DNA from: Flavobacteriaceae bacterium
Lineage (GTDB): Bacteria > Bacteroidota > Bacteroidia > Flavobacteriales > Flavobacteriaceae
DNA length: 64,000 bases
Direction: 5' to 3'
Assembly: GCA_002694465.1 (NCBI GenBank)
Contig: NZMG01000030.1
Location: 67,488 to 131,487, forward strand
The translations under genes were made by a program, and so were the position numbers. The notes below the pieces were generated by a model. It did not search any database and was not told the DNA's origin. It was given only the letters and a program-made list of their open reading frames with translations. Of this stretch, positions 1-7,947 are shown in pieces; the first letter of the stretch is position 1, and every line of letters begins with the position of its first letter.

Positions 1-746
1 TCAGGCTCAATCATCCAAAATTCAGCTAAATGGCGCGATGTATTGGAGTTTTCAGCACGAAATGTGGGTCCAAATGTATACACTTTACCTAAGCCCATAG
101 CGTATGTCTCGGCTTCTAATTGACCACTTACCGTTAGGTTTGTTTCCTTTTCGAAAAAATCCTCCTTGTAATTTATAGAACCGTCCTCATGTAAAGGTGG
201 ATTTTTGGGGTCTAAATTTGTTACCCGAAACATCTCACCGGCTCCTTCGGCATCACTTCCTGTAATAATAGGAGTGTGCATATAGTTGAAACCGTTTTTT
301 TGAAAGTATTCATGGATAGCAAATGCCAATTTAGAACGAAGTCGCATCACCGCTCCAAAGGTATTGGTGCGTACACGCAAATGGGCTTGCTCCCTTAACT
401 TTTCAAGCGTATGACGTTTTGGTTGTAAAATCGTTAGTGAAACTTCATCGGGGTCTGCTTCGCCTAATATTTCAACTTTTGAGGTTTGAATTTCTACATT
501 TTGACCTTGACCTTGACTTTCGACCAATGTTCCTTCTACCCTAATGGCAGCACCTACGGTAATTTTATTTAGAATAGCTTCGTCAAAATTTTCAAAATCA
601 ACTACGCACTGCAAGTTTTTGATGGTAGAGCCATCATTTAATGCGATAAACCGATTGCTTCTAAAAGAACGCACCCAACCCGACACCGAAATGGAGTTTG
701 GTGAAGGCTTACTTTGTAATATTTCTTTAATTTCTTTTCTATGCAT
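1..746 (-). CDS. asnS: Asparaginyl-tRNA synthetase, C-terminal part missing at window edge
   Basis: Class IIb aminoacyl-tRNA synthetase that charges tRNA-Asn in the cytoplasm. The reverse strand gives an open frame from ATG at 746 (MHRKEIKEILQSKPS) to the window edge, 248 complete codons, so roughly the first half of a normal enzyme is present. Residues about 15-105 form the OB-fold anticodon-binding domain (SVSGWVRSFRSN). The class II catalytic domain follows, and class II motif 2 is visible near the edge as FRAENSNTSRHLAEF, a form typical of AsnRS rather than AspRS. It lies 50 bases downstream of the exporter gene on the same strand and is probably co-transcribed with it. Confidence 0.95.
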   Translation of the reverse strand, partial: MHRKEIKEILQSKPSPNSISVSGWVRSFRSNRFIALNDGSTIKNLQCVVDFENFDEAILNKITVGAAIRVEGTLVESQGQGQNVEIQTSKVEILGEADPDEVSLTILQPKRHTLEKLREQAHLRVRTNTFGAVMRLRSKLAFAIHEYFQKNGFNYMHTPIITGSDAEGAGEMFRVTNLDPKNPPLHEDGSINYKEDFFEKETNLTVSGQLEAETYAMGLGKVYTFGPTFRAENSNTSRHLAEFWMIEP

Positions 747-796
747 GCTTCCTAATTTTGAAGGCGTAAAGATACTTTTTTTCTGTTTTTTAAAAA

Positions 797-3223
797 TTAC
801 GCATTTGTGTTTTCTTGTTCCTCTTTTTCAATTTCTTCAACTTCTTCGTCAGAACTTGGAAGAATCTGGATTGTTGGCTTTCTAAAGGTTTGTTTATTAG
901 CGATACTTCGTTCTAATGAGAGTAATAATGAGGGTAATAATAATAAGTTAGCCAGCATGGCAAATAATAAGGTTGCCGAAACTAAGGCGCCTAACGCAAC
1001 AGTACCACCAAAACTTGAAATCGTAAACACAGAAAACCCAAAGAATAAAACAATAGAGGTATAGAACATACTCACCCCTGTTTCACGCAATGCCGCATAA
1101 ACCGATTTTTTAATTTTCCAATGGTTTGCTATTAATTCTTGGCGGTATTTTGCTAAAAAGTGAATGGTATCATCTACCGATATCCCGAATGCAATACTAA
1201 ATACTAAAATCGTAGAAGGCTTTATTGGAACCCCTAAGAATCCCATAAGGCCAGCGGTAATAAGCAATGGCAATAAGTTGGGGATAAGTGACACCAAAAT
1301 CATTCTAAAACTTCTAAACATCCAAGCCATAAATAATGCGATTAAAAAGATGGCTAAGGAAAGGGAGAGTAAAAGATTATTAACTAAATATTTTGTTCCT
1401 TTTTCAAACACAAAAGCTTTTCCAGTAATGGAAACATTATATCGATCACTCGGGAATATTTTTTCAATTTGACTACGAATGTCCTCTTCAATCCTATCAA
1501 AACGCTCTGTTTGCGTATCCTTCATAAAGGTGGTGATACGAGCATATTGTCCCGTAGAATCAACATAGCTTGATAATAAATTTGTATCGTTGGTACTACT
1601 CTTCGCGTAGGAAAGAATAAATGTTCTTTCTTGGCTATTTGGTAATTGGTAATACTCTGGATTGTTATTGTAATAGGCTTGCTTCGAATATTTAACCAGC
1701 TGAACTACAGAAAGCGTCGTAGATAACTCTGGAATTTCCTCCATATAATTCTGAAGTTCATCCATACGTTTTAGTGTAGCCAAGTTCATAACCCCTTTTT
1801 TACGCTTAGTATCCACCAAAATTTCAAGAGGCATAATACCTTCATACTCTTTCTCAAAAAATTTAATGTCCTGAAAGAAGGGCTTGTTTTTAGGCATATC
1901 TTCAATAAGACTACCAGATAACTTAATGTTGTAAATGCCTATAATACTTGTACAAAGTAATACGATGGTTGTTATATAAATGGCAATTCGGTGCTCTCTT
2001 ACCATACGTTCCATCCAAGAAACAAACCTTCCAATCCAACGCTTATTAAGGTGTTTTAGATGCTTGTATTTAGGTATAGCCATATAGCTATAAGCAATGG
2101 GAATGATAAATAGACTTAAAAGAAAAATGGCAAGAATATTAATGGAAGCTACCGTACCAAACTCTTTTAAAAGCTTACTTTGGGTTAAAATAAAAGTAGC
2201 AAATCCTGAAGCTGTTGTTACATTGGTCATTAAAGTTGCATTTCCAATTTTAGCAATGACCCTTTGTAACGATTTTGCCTGATTTCCATGGAGTTTAATC
2301 TCCTGCTGGTATTTATTGATTAAGAAAATACAATTAGGAATACCAATAACAATTATAAGTGGCGGAATTAAAGCTGTTAGTACCGTAATTTCATAATGCA
2401 ATAAACCCAATACTCCAAATGACCACATGACCCCAATAATTACAACAAGTGTTGAAATAAAGGTGGCTCTAAAAGATCTAAAAAAGAAGAAAAATATTAG
2501 GGAGGTAACTAATAATGCGGCACCAATAAACCACCTTATTTCATCTATAATATTTTGCGAATTAAGGGTTCGAATATAGGGCATTCCTGAAGTGTACACC
2601 TTGATGCCTGTCTCAAATTCAAAAGCATCAATGAGCGGGATTAAGTCATTAATGATGAAATCCCTTCGGGCAGGAGTATTCACAATATCCTTTTTTAAAT
2701 AGACTGCCGTCCGAACCGATTCTTTATTTGGACTATATACCAAGCCCTCATAGAAGGGTAATTTGTTGAAAAGCTCATAGCGGTAGCGTTCCAGTTTTTC
2801 AGAATCTAAAACAGAATCATTTATAAAGGGGACTAACTGAAATGCAGCTGTATCTTCTCTTTTTTCTAATTTCTGAAGGTCTCCAATAGATAGTGAAAGT
2901 TCTACTTCTTTATATTCTGAAAGGTCTTTTGAAAGCTTTGTCCAGGCTTTAAAATTATCAGGGGTAAAGAGGGTAGAATCTTTAATCCCTATAATGATAA
3001 GGTTGCCTTCTTCTCCAAATTTATCTAAAAACTCTTGATACTCCTCATTGTATTTGTGGTCATCTGGAAGTAGGTTCGCTTCAGTATAGGTAAACCTCAT
3101 GTTTTTCCATTGCATCGCAAAGAAAACAGTCATTGCTGCAATGAAAATAATAATGAGCGTTCTATTGCGAAGTATAAAACGAGCAACCGCACTCCAAAAC
3201 CCGATACTGAATAGTTTGTTCAA
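797..3223 (-). CDS. RND-superfamily (MMPL/Patched-like) exporter
   Basis: Predicted inner-membrane transporter of 808 residues with the internally duplicated layout of the RND/MMPL superfamily. One helix lies at about 22-38, followed by a periplasmic loop opening with the family-typical LLPDDH. A first cluster of helices spans about 231-435, a second periplasmic domain about 436-650, and a second helix cluster about 655-780. The tail is acidic (DEEVEEIEKEEQEN). The substrate cannot be read from the sequence; lipid or sterol-like export is known for the superfamily. The start codon is TTG: no in-frame ATG lies upstream before the promoter-like box, and the next internal Met would remove the first helix. 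asnS follows on the same strand. Confidence 0.85.
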   Translation of the reverse strand: MNKLFSIGFWSAVARFILRNRTLIIIFIAAMTVFFAMQWKNMRFTYTEANLLPDDHKYNEEYQEFLDKFGEEGNLIIIGIKDSTLFTPDNFKAWTKLSKDLSEYKEVELSLSIGDLQKLEKREDTAAFQLVPFINDSVLDSEKLERYRYELFNKLPFYEGLVYSPNKESVRTAVYLKKDIVNTPARRDFIINDLIPLIDAFEFETGIKVYTSGMPYIRTLNSQNIIDEIRWFIGAALLVTSLIFFFFFRSFRATFISTLVVIIGVMWSFGVLGLLHYEITVLTALIPPLIIVIGIPNCIFLINKYQQEIKLHGNQAKSLQRVIAKIGNATLMTNVTTASGFATFILTQSKLLKEFGTVASINILAIFLLSLFIIPIAYSYMAIPKYKHLKHLNKRWIGRFVSWMERMVREHRIAIYITTIVLLCTSIIGIYNIKLSGSLIEDMPKNKPFFQDIKFFEKEYEGIMPLEILVDTKRKKGVMNLATLKRMDELQNYMEEIPELSTTLSVVQLVKYSKQAYYNNNPEYYQLPNSQERTFILSYAKSSTNDTNLLSSYVDSTGQYARITTFMKDTQTERFDRIEEDIRSQIEKIFPSDRYNVSITGKAFVFEKGTKYLVNNLLLSLSLAIFLIALFMAWMFRSFRMILVSLIPNLLPLLITAGLMGFLGVPIKPSTILVFSIAFGISVDDTIHFLAKYRQELIANHWKIKKSVYAALRETGVSMFYTSIVLFFGFSVFTISSFGGTVALGALVSATLLFAMLANLLLLPSLLLSLERSIANKQTFRKPTIQILPSSDEEVEEIEKEEQENTNA

Positions 3224-3245
3224 AAAAGGATGCTTAAAATTGGGG

Positions 3246-3275
3246 CAAAGGTATTAAAATACAAAGGATTCCAAA
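3246..3275 (-). promoter_or_regulatory. Bacteroidota-type promoter for the exporter-asnS unit
   Basis: Read on the minus strand, TACCTTTG at 3253-3246 fits the -7 consensus TAnnTTTG, and TTTG at 3275-3272 fits the -33 element, with an 18-base spacer. Transcription would start near 3240, giving a leader of under 20 bases before the TTG start at 3223. Confidence 0.6.
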
Positions 3276-3298
3276 GGAATCAATATGTTATTATTTTG

Positions 3299-3330
3299 AA
3301 AAAAAAGAGTGGTAATTACACCACTCTTTT
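3299..3330 (-). terminator. Rho-independent terminator after frr
   Basis: A stem with arms AAAAGAGTGG and CCACTCTTTT and an 8-base loop is followed, on the minus strand, by an unbroken run of T. It sits about 30 bases downstream of the frr stop codon and separates frr from the exporter promoter. Confidence 0.85.
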
Positions 3331-3360
3331 TAAACGTTTTAAGTAACAATGTTTACCCTT

Positions 3361-3915
3361 TTAGACTTTCATTATTTCTGCTTCTTTTTTAGCTAAAATG
3401 GCATCAATTTTTTTGATGTGTTCATCGGTCATACTCTGTATATCGTCTTCTAGATTTTTCTTTAAATCTTCAGAAATATCCAATTTTTTAATATCGTTAT
3501 TAGCATTTTTTCGATCGTTTCGAACCCCAATTTTAGAATCTTCGGCTTCAGCCTTCGCTTGTTTGGCTAATTCTCTTCTTCGCTCTTCGGTAAGAGGTGG
3601 TACGTTAATAATCACGCTTTCTCCATTATTCATGGGGTTAAAACCAAGATTGGCAATTTGTATTCCTTTTTCAATTTCAGGAATAAGTGCTTTTTCCCAT
3701 GGCTGAATAGTTAAAGTCATTCCGTCTGGAGTATTTACATTGGCAACTTGATTAAGTGGGGTCGGAGTACCATAATAATCTACCATTACACCACTTAGCA
3801 TCGCTGGTGAAGCTTTTCCAGCTCTTATGGTAACTAATTTTTTTTCGAGGTGCACCAAGGCATTTTTCATAGCTTCCTCGGTGCTGTCAAGTATAAACTG
3901 AATTTCGTCTTCCAT
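3361..3915 (-). CDS. frr: Ribosome recycling factor
   Basis: Splits post-termination ribosomes together with EF-G so that the subunits can be reused; cytoplasmic. The product has 184 residues, the usual length. Recognisable family segments are VRAGK-like VTIRAGKASPAML, the YYGTPTPLNQVANV stretch, and the C-terminal helix ending in DAILAKKEAEIMKV. It begins at an ATG 39 bases after pyrH on the same strand, the common bacterial order pyrH-frr, and is followed by a clear terminator, so pyrH-frr form a two-gene unit. Confidence 0.97.
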   Translation of the reverse strand: MEDEIQFILDSTEEAMKNALVHLEKKLVTIRAGKASPAMLSGVMVDYYGTPTPLNQVANVNTPDGMTLTIQPWEKALIPEIEKGIQIANLGFNPMNNGESVIINVPPLTEERRRELAKQAKAEAEDSKIGVRNDRKNANNDIKKLDISEDLKKNLEDDIQSMTDEHIKKIDAILAKKEAEIMKV

Positions 3916-3954
3916 TTTAATTTTTTTAATCGTTTTGGCAAAAATTAGACCAAA

Positions 3955-4662
3955 TTATAAATTAACCTTTGTTCCTACATTTTCTCCAGAAACTACTTTT
4001 AATAAGTTTCCTTTGGTATTCATATCAAATACAATAATAGGGAGTTCGTTTTCTTGGCTTAATGTAAATGCAGTTGTATCCATCACTTTTAAACCTTTTC
4101 TTAGAACATCATCAAATGTAATAAAATCGAATTTAGTTGCATTCACATCTTTTTCTGGATCGCTTGTGTAAATTCCATCTACACGAGTTCCTTTTAAAAT
4201 AACATCTGCTTCCACTTCAATGGCGCGCAGTACTGCGGCAGAATCTGTTGTAAAGTATGGATTTCCAGTACCACCACCAAAAATGACCACGCGTCCTTTT
4301 TCGAGATGACGAACGGCTCTCCTTCGTATAAAGGGTTCAGCAACTTCATCCATTTTAATGGCACTTTGAAGTCTCGTTTGTACTCCGTCATTTTCTAGGG
4401 CGCTCTGCAAAGCAAGGCCGTTAATAACCGTCGCTAACATTCCCATATGGTCTCCTTGAACACGATCCATTCCTCCACTCACGCCAGAAACACCTCTAAA
4501 GATGTTTCCTCCCCCAATAACAATGGCAACTTGAACTCCTTTTTCTACAATTTGTTTTATTTCACTGGCATATTCCTGAAGTCTAATTGGGTCAATGCCA
4601 TATTGTTGCTGTCCCATTAAGGCTTCTCCAGAGAGTTTAAGTAAGATTCTTTTGTATTGCAT
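3955..4662 (-). CDS. pyrH: Uridylate kinase (UMP kinase)
   Basis: Hexameric bacterial UMP kinase that phosphorylates UMP to UDP in pyrimidine nucleotide synthesis. The 235-residue protein belongs to the amino-acid-kinase fold: N-terminal phosphate-binding KLSGEALMG, the glycine loop [26 protein letters not shown], and the ATP-site segment [18 protein letters not shown]. Length and start ([15 protein letters not shown]) match the family. It precedes frr and has its own promoter-like box about 115 bases upstream, just beyond the tsf terminator. Confidence 0.97.
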   Translation of the reverse strand: MQYKRILLKLSGEALMGQQQYGIDPIRLQEYASEIKQIVEKGVQVAIVIGGGNIFRGVSGVSGGMDRVQGDHMGMLATVINGLALQSALENDGVQTRLQSAIKMDEVAEPFIRRRAVRHLEKGRVVIFGGGTGNPYFTTDSAAVLRAIEVEADVILKGTRVDGIYTSDPEKDVNATKFDFITFDDVLRKGLKVMDTTAFTLSQENELPIIVFDMNTKGNLLKVVSGENVGTKVNL

Positions 4663-4776
4663 AGTGGTAATTTACTCGCTAAGCGAGAGTTAAATTATTC
4701 TGTCAATGGTATCAAAAACAATAAACTTGATTTAAAATCTATAGTTTCGATGCCACCTAAAGGTTTATTAGTATGG

Positions 4777-4812
4777 CAAAAATAAATAAAAATAATGATG
4801 AATTGGGGCAAA
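4777..4812 (-). promoter_or_regulatory. Probable promoter for pyrH-frr
   Basis: On the minus strand TATTTTTG (4784-4777) fits TAnnTTTG and TTTG (4812-4809) could be the -33 element, with a slightly long 24-base spacer. The upstream part abuts the tsf terminator hairpin. Confidence 0.4.
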
Positions 4813-4850
4813 ATAAAAACCGCTTTGAATCAAATTTTTCAAAGCGGTTT
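4811..4850 (-). terminator. Rho-independent terminator after tsf
   Basis: Arms AAACCGCTTTGAA and TTCAAAGCGGTTT form a perfect 13-bp stem. On the minus strand it runs into TTTTTATTTT. It is placed about 25 bases after the tsf stop codon and ends the ribosomal protein/tsf transcript. Confidence 0.9.
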
Positions 4851-4872
4851 AAAATTATAGAAGGAGTTCTTT

Positions 4873-5844
4873 TTACTGAGTTAAAGAAACTCTTTCAAAA
4901 TTAACTATGGAAACATCTCCTTTGCTAGCAACGTATTGTGCTACAGATTGTTTTTCGTCCATTATAAAGTTTTGGTCTAACAAACACTTTTCTTGGTCAA
5001 GGGTTGTGTTATCAGCAATAAAACGCTCCAATTTTCCTGGAAGAATTTTATCCCAAATTTGTTCTGGTTTTCCTTCGGCTTTCAATTCAGCTTTAATAGC
5101 TTCTTCAGCTTCGGCAATTACAGCATCGGTTAATTGTGCTCTAGAAATATATTTAGGAACGTTTTTTAGGGTTTTTCCTAATCTTCCTAATTCAATATTT
5201 TCCTTTTCAATGACTGCAATACGTGCTTCAGTTTCTGAAGCAACAAATTCTGGATCGAAATCTTTGTAAGAAAGCGTTGTTGCACCCATAGATGCTACTT
5301 GCATAGAAACATTTTTAGCAACTTCGGCAGCACCATCAAATGCTTTTGAAAGGCCCACTAAAGCACCAATTTTGTTTCCGTGAATATAAGAACCTACAAA
5401 AGGAGCTTCCAAAGTCTTGTAACCACCAATTTCGATTTTTTCACCAATAACACCCGTTTGCTCAGTCAATTTTTCCTGAACTGTCATTCCGTTTTCATAT
5501 TCTGCCGCAAGAAACTCTTCCATAGTTGAAGTGTTTAAAGCTACTTCTGCCATTTTGTGAGCCATCTCCACATAAGAGTCATTTTTAGATACAAAATCTG
5601 TTTCACAGTTTAATGAAACAATCACTCCTTTAGTAGCAGCGTCGTTCACTTTTGCAATTACAGCACCTTCACTAGAATCTCTATCGGCTCTTTTTTCAGC
5701 AATTTTTTGACCTTTTTTACGAAGGATTTCAATGGCTTTGTCGAAGTCGCCTTCGGCTTCAACCAATGCCTTTTTACAATCCATCATACCGGCTCCGGTT
5801 TTTTGTCTTAATTCGTTTACCTGTGCGGCGGTTATTTTTACCAT
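4873..5844 (-). CDS. tsf: Translation elongation factor Ts
   Basis: Guanine-nucleotide exchange factor for EF-Tu. The start MVKITAAQVNELRQKTG at the ATG 5844 is preferred: the frame can be extended three codons to a TTG, but the family begins at this Met. The N-terminal UBA-like domain has the TGAGMMDCKKAL signature, and the signature around VSLNCETDFVSKN is also intact. With about 323 residues it is longer than the E. coli protein (about 280 residues) and has the C-terminal QSVAQYVASKGDVSIVNFER segment. It follows rpsB by about 70 bases on the same strand, the conserved rpsB-tsf pair. Confidence 0.97.
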   Translation of the reverse strand: MVKITAAQVNELRQKTGAGMMDCKKALVEAEGDFDKAIEILRKKGQKIAEKRADRDSSEGAVIAKVNDAATKGVIVSLNCETDFVSKNDSYVEMAHKMAEVALNTSTMEEFLAAEYENGMTVQEKLTEQTGVIGEKIEIGGYKTLEAPFVGSYIHGNKIGALVGLSKAFDGAAEVAKNVSMQVASMGATTLSYKDFDPEFVASETEARIAVIEKENIELGRLGKTLKNVPKYISRAQLTDAVIAEAEEAIKAELKAEGKPEQIWDKILPGKLERFIADNTTLDQEKCLLDQNFIMDEKQSVAQYVASKGDVSIVNFERVSLTQ

Positions 5845-5915
5845 CGTTTTCAAGTTTTTTATTTTTTATAGGTCTTTTGATTTCTCAAAAAACAAAGTGA
5901 ATTTTATAATTTTAG

Positions 5916-6710
5916 TTATTCTTCTTCGCTGCTAGCAGAGGATGCTACTGAGGCTCTTTTTCTTGCAGTTTTCTTAACTGCTGCTTTTGGCTCGGCATCA
6001 TCATCTTCAGATTTCCCAGATTTCCTTTCTGCTAATCCTTCAGAAATTGCTGCGGTTACACTTCCAATAATATTCTCGATAGATTTTGAAGCATCATCGT
6101 TAGATGGGATTACATAATCAATTGGACGAGGGTCACTATTGGTATCCACCATAGCAAAAATTGGAATATTTAACTTTTGAGCTTCTTTTACAGCAATATG
6201 CTCACGAGTAGTGTCTACAATAAATAGAGCCCCTGGAAGACGACTCATGTCACTAATTGACCCTAAGTTTTTTTCCAATTTTGCACGAAGACGATCTACT
6301 GCTAATCTTTCTTTTTTAGAAAGTGTGTTGAAGGTTCCGTCCTGCTTCATTCTATCAATAGAAGCCATTTTCTTAACTGCTTTACGGATAGTTACGAAAT
6401 TGGTTAACATTCCACCTGGCCATCTTTCTGTGATGTAAGGCATGTTGGCATTCTTTGCTTTTTCTGCAACGATGTCTTTTGCTTGTTTTTTTGTAGCTAC
6501 GAAAAGTACTTTACGTCCACTTGCAGCAATTTTCTTAAGGGCTTCGTTAGCCTCTTCTAGTTTTGCAGCTGTTTTGTAAAGATTGATAATGTGGATTCCG
6601 TTACGCTCCATATAGATATATGGGGCCATGTTAGGATTCCATTTGCGAGTAAGGTGTCCAAAGTGTACACCAGCGTCAAGTAATTCTTTGACTTGATTGT
6701 TGTTTGCCAT
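5916..6710 (-). CDS. rpsB: 30S ribosomal protein S2
   Basis: Small-subunit protein S2, 264 residues, starting MANNNQVKELLDAGVHFGH. The family signatures are present: VHFGHLTRKWNPNMAPYI near the start and the later segment LPGALFIVDTTREHIAVKEA. Residues about 225-264 form a charged, low-complexity tail (KSEDDDAEPKAAVKKTARKR, then a Ser-rich end) that goes beyond the conserved fold and is commonly variable in Bacteroidota. It lies between rpsI and tsf on the same strand; a short hairpin precedes it. Confidence 0.97.
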   Translation of the reverse strand: MANNNQVKELLDAGVHFGHLTRKWNPNMAPYIYMERNGIHIINLYKTAAKLEEANEALKKIAASGRKVLFVATKKQAKDIVAEKAKNANMPYITERWPGGMLTNFVTIRKAVKKMASIDRMKQDGTFNTLSKKERLAVDRLRAKLEKNLGSISDMSRLPGALFIVDTTREHIAVKEAQKLNIPIFAMVDTNSDPRPIDYVIPSNDDASKSIENIIGSVTAAISEGLAERKSGKSEDDDAEPKAAVKKTARKRASVASSASSEEE

Positions 6711-6790
6711 TTTGTTTTTAGTTTACGTTCTGTAATAAATAGATAGCAATCTTTCTGCAATGCAGACTTGATTTAGATGCTAAACTAATT

Positions 6791-6812
6791 GTCTCACCCG
6801 GCAGAGTGGGAC
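6791..6812 (-). other. Small hairpin in the rpsB leader
   Basis: Minus-strand arms GTCCCAC and GTGAGAC with an 8-base loop pair with a single mismatch, about 80 bases upstream of the rpsB start. A role in S2 autoregulation is possible but is only inferred from position. Confidence 0.25.
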
Positions 6813-6848
6813 TAACAGCTTAATTAATAATAAAAATATGAACTTAGT

Positions 6849-6889
6849 AACAAGATTGGATATCTCGGGAAGAGATATCCAATCTTGTT
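6849..6889 (-). terminator. Perfect 18-bp hairpin just after rpsI
   Basis: Arms AACAAGATTGGATATCTC and its exact complement enclose a 5-base loop. The structure begins about 7 bases after the rpsI stop. No T run follows directly (TACTAAGTTCATATTTTT comes next on the minus strand), so it could be a terminator of reduced efficiency or an mRNA processing or stability element between rpsI and rpsB. Confidence 0.6.
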
Positions 6890-6896
6890 GGGTATA

Positions 6897-7283
6897 TTAA
6901 CGTTTAGAGAACTGGAATTTCTTACGAGCTTTCTTCTGACCGAATTTCTTACGTTCTACCATTCTTGGGTCTCTTGTAAGTAACCCTTCTGGCTTAAGAA
7001 CCAATCTGTGTTCTTCATTAATTTCACACATTGCACGTGAAATTGCCAAACGAACAGCCTCGGCTTGTCCAGTAATACCACCGCCAAAAACATTTACTTT
7101 AATGTCGAACGCCTTTTCGTTATCTGTTAACATTAAAGGCTGTTGCACTTTGTAACGTAATGTTGGGGTAGTAAAATAATTATCTAATTCGCGGTTGTTA
7201 ATAGTAATTTTACCTTTTCCTTTAGTAAGGTAAATACGAGCCACGGCAGTTTTTCTTCTTCCTATTTTGTGTATTGTCTCCAT
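6897..7283 (-). CDS. rpsI: 30S ribosomal protein S9
   Basis: Small-subunit protein S9, 128 residues. Family features: N-terminal HKIGRRKTAVARIYL, the central FGGGITGQAEAVRLAISRA segment and the basic C-terminal tail ending KKARKKFQFSKR, which reaches toward the P-site tRNA. Its ATG overlaps the rplM stop codon by one base (TAATG), so the pair is translationally coupled. The pairing rplM-rpsI is almost universal in bacteria. Confidence 0.98.
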   Translation of the reverse strand: METIHKIGRRKTAVARIYLTKGKGKITINNRELDNYFTTPTLRYKVQQPLMLTDNEKAFDIKVNVFGGGITGQAEAVRLAISRAMCEINEEHRLVLKPEGLLTRDPRMVERKKFGQKKARKKFQFSKR

Positions 7284-7738
7284 TACTTAGTATCGTTAAG
7301 GTTAATTACTTTAGGTTTTTGAGCTTCTTGATCATGCTCCGCACCTACATACACTTTTAGGTTTCTGAAAAGTGCTGCACCTAATTTATTTTTAGGCAAC
7401 ATTCCTTTTACAGCTTTTTCAACCAATCTCGCTGGATCTTTTGTATACATTTCCTTAGCAGTTAATGTACGTTGTCCTCCAGGATATCCTGTGTGACGAA
7501 CATAGGATTTAGCATCCCATTTTTTACCAGTTAAATTAATTTTAGCAGCGTTAGTTACTACTACATTATCTCCACAATCTACATGAGGAGTAAAATTTGG
7601 CTTGTGTTTTCCACGAAGTAACTTAGCCACTTCGCTGGCAAGACGACCCAATGCCTGGCCGTCCGCATCTACCAATACCCATTCTTTGTTAACGGTATTT
7701 TTGTTAGCAGACACTGTTTTGTAACTTAATGTATCCAT
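7283..7738 (-). CDS. rplM: 50S ribosomal protein L13
   Basis: Large-subunit protein L13, 151 residues, starting MDTLSYKTVSANKNTV. Family segments include WVLVDADGQALGRLASEVA, LRGKHKPNFTPHVDCGD and GMLPKNKLGAALFRNLKVY. It is the first gene of the ribosomal run on the minus strand, with a well-formed promoter about 55 bases upstream. Immediately after the predicted transcription start lies a small hairpin (CCTCT/AGAGG, 7776-7788) that may sit at the 5' end of the mRNA. Confidence 0.98.
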   Translation of the reverse strand: MDTLSYKTVSANKNTVNKEWVLVDADGQALGRLASEVAKLLRGKHKPNFTPHVDCGDNVVVTNAAKINLTGKKWDAKSYVRHTGYPGGQRTLTAKEMYTKDPARLVEKAVKGMLPKNKLGAALFRNLKVYVGAEHDQEAQKPKVINLNDTK

Positions 7739-7792
7739 TTAGTTTTTTGTCAATAGTTAATAAATCATTGATAATCCTCTCTAAGAGGGGTG

Positions 7793-7823
7793 CAAATGTA
7801 ATGCTATTTATTTGAAAAACAAA
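7793..7823 (-). promoter_or_regulatory. Bacteroidota-type promoter for rplM-rpsI
   Basis: Minus-strand TACATTTG (7800-7793) and TTTG (7823-7820) are separated by 19 bases, close to the flavobacterial consensus. The direction and position fit the rplM start at 7738. Confidence 0.75.
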
Positions 7824-7947
7824 CAGGCATATATTTTTTTTGAAGTACGTTAAAAAAGTTAAAATTCTCTTAATAATTCCATTTAACTGTCACATTCAAA
7901 CGTACTTTAAGTCTATTATATCATCAATCAAATCAAAACTAGCCAAT

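Noticed and set aside
544..885. Open frame of 113 codons on the plus strand over the asnS/exporter junction
   Set aside because: It lies opposite the clearly coding asnS and exporter genes and has no recognisable protein features.
7840..7947. Longer DUF5916 frame from TTG
   Set aside because: The added 36 residues would bury the signal peptide; the ATG at 7948 gives a proper one.
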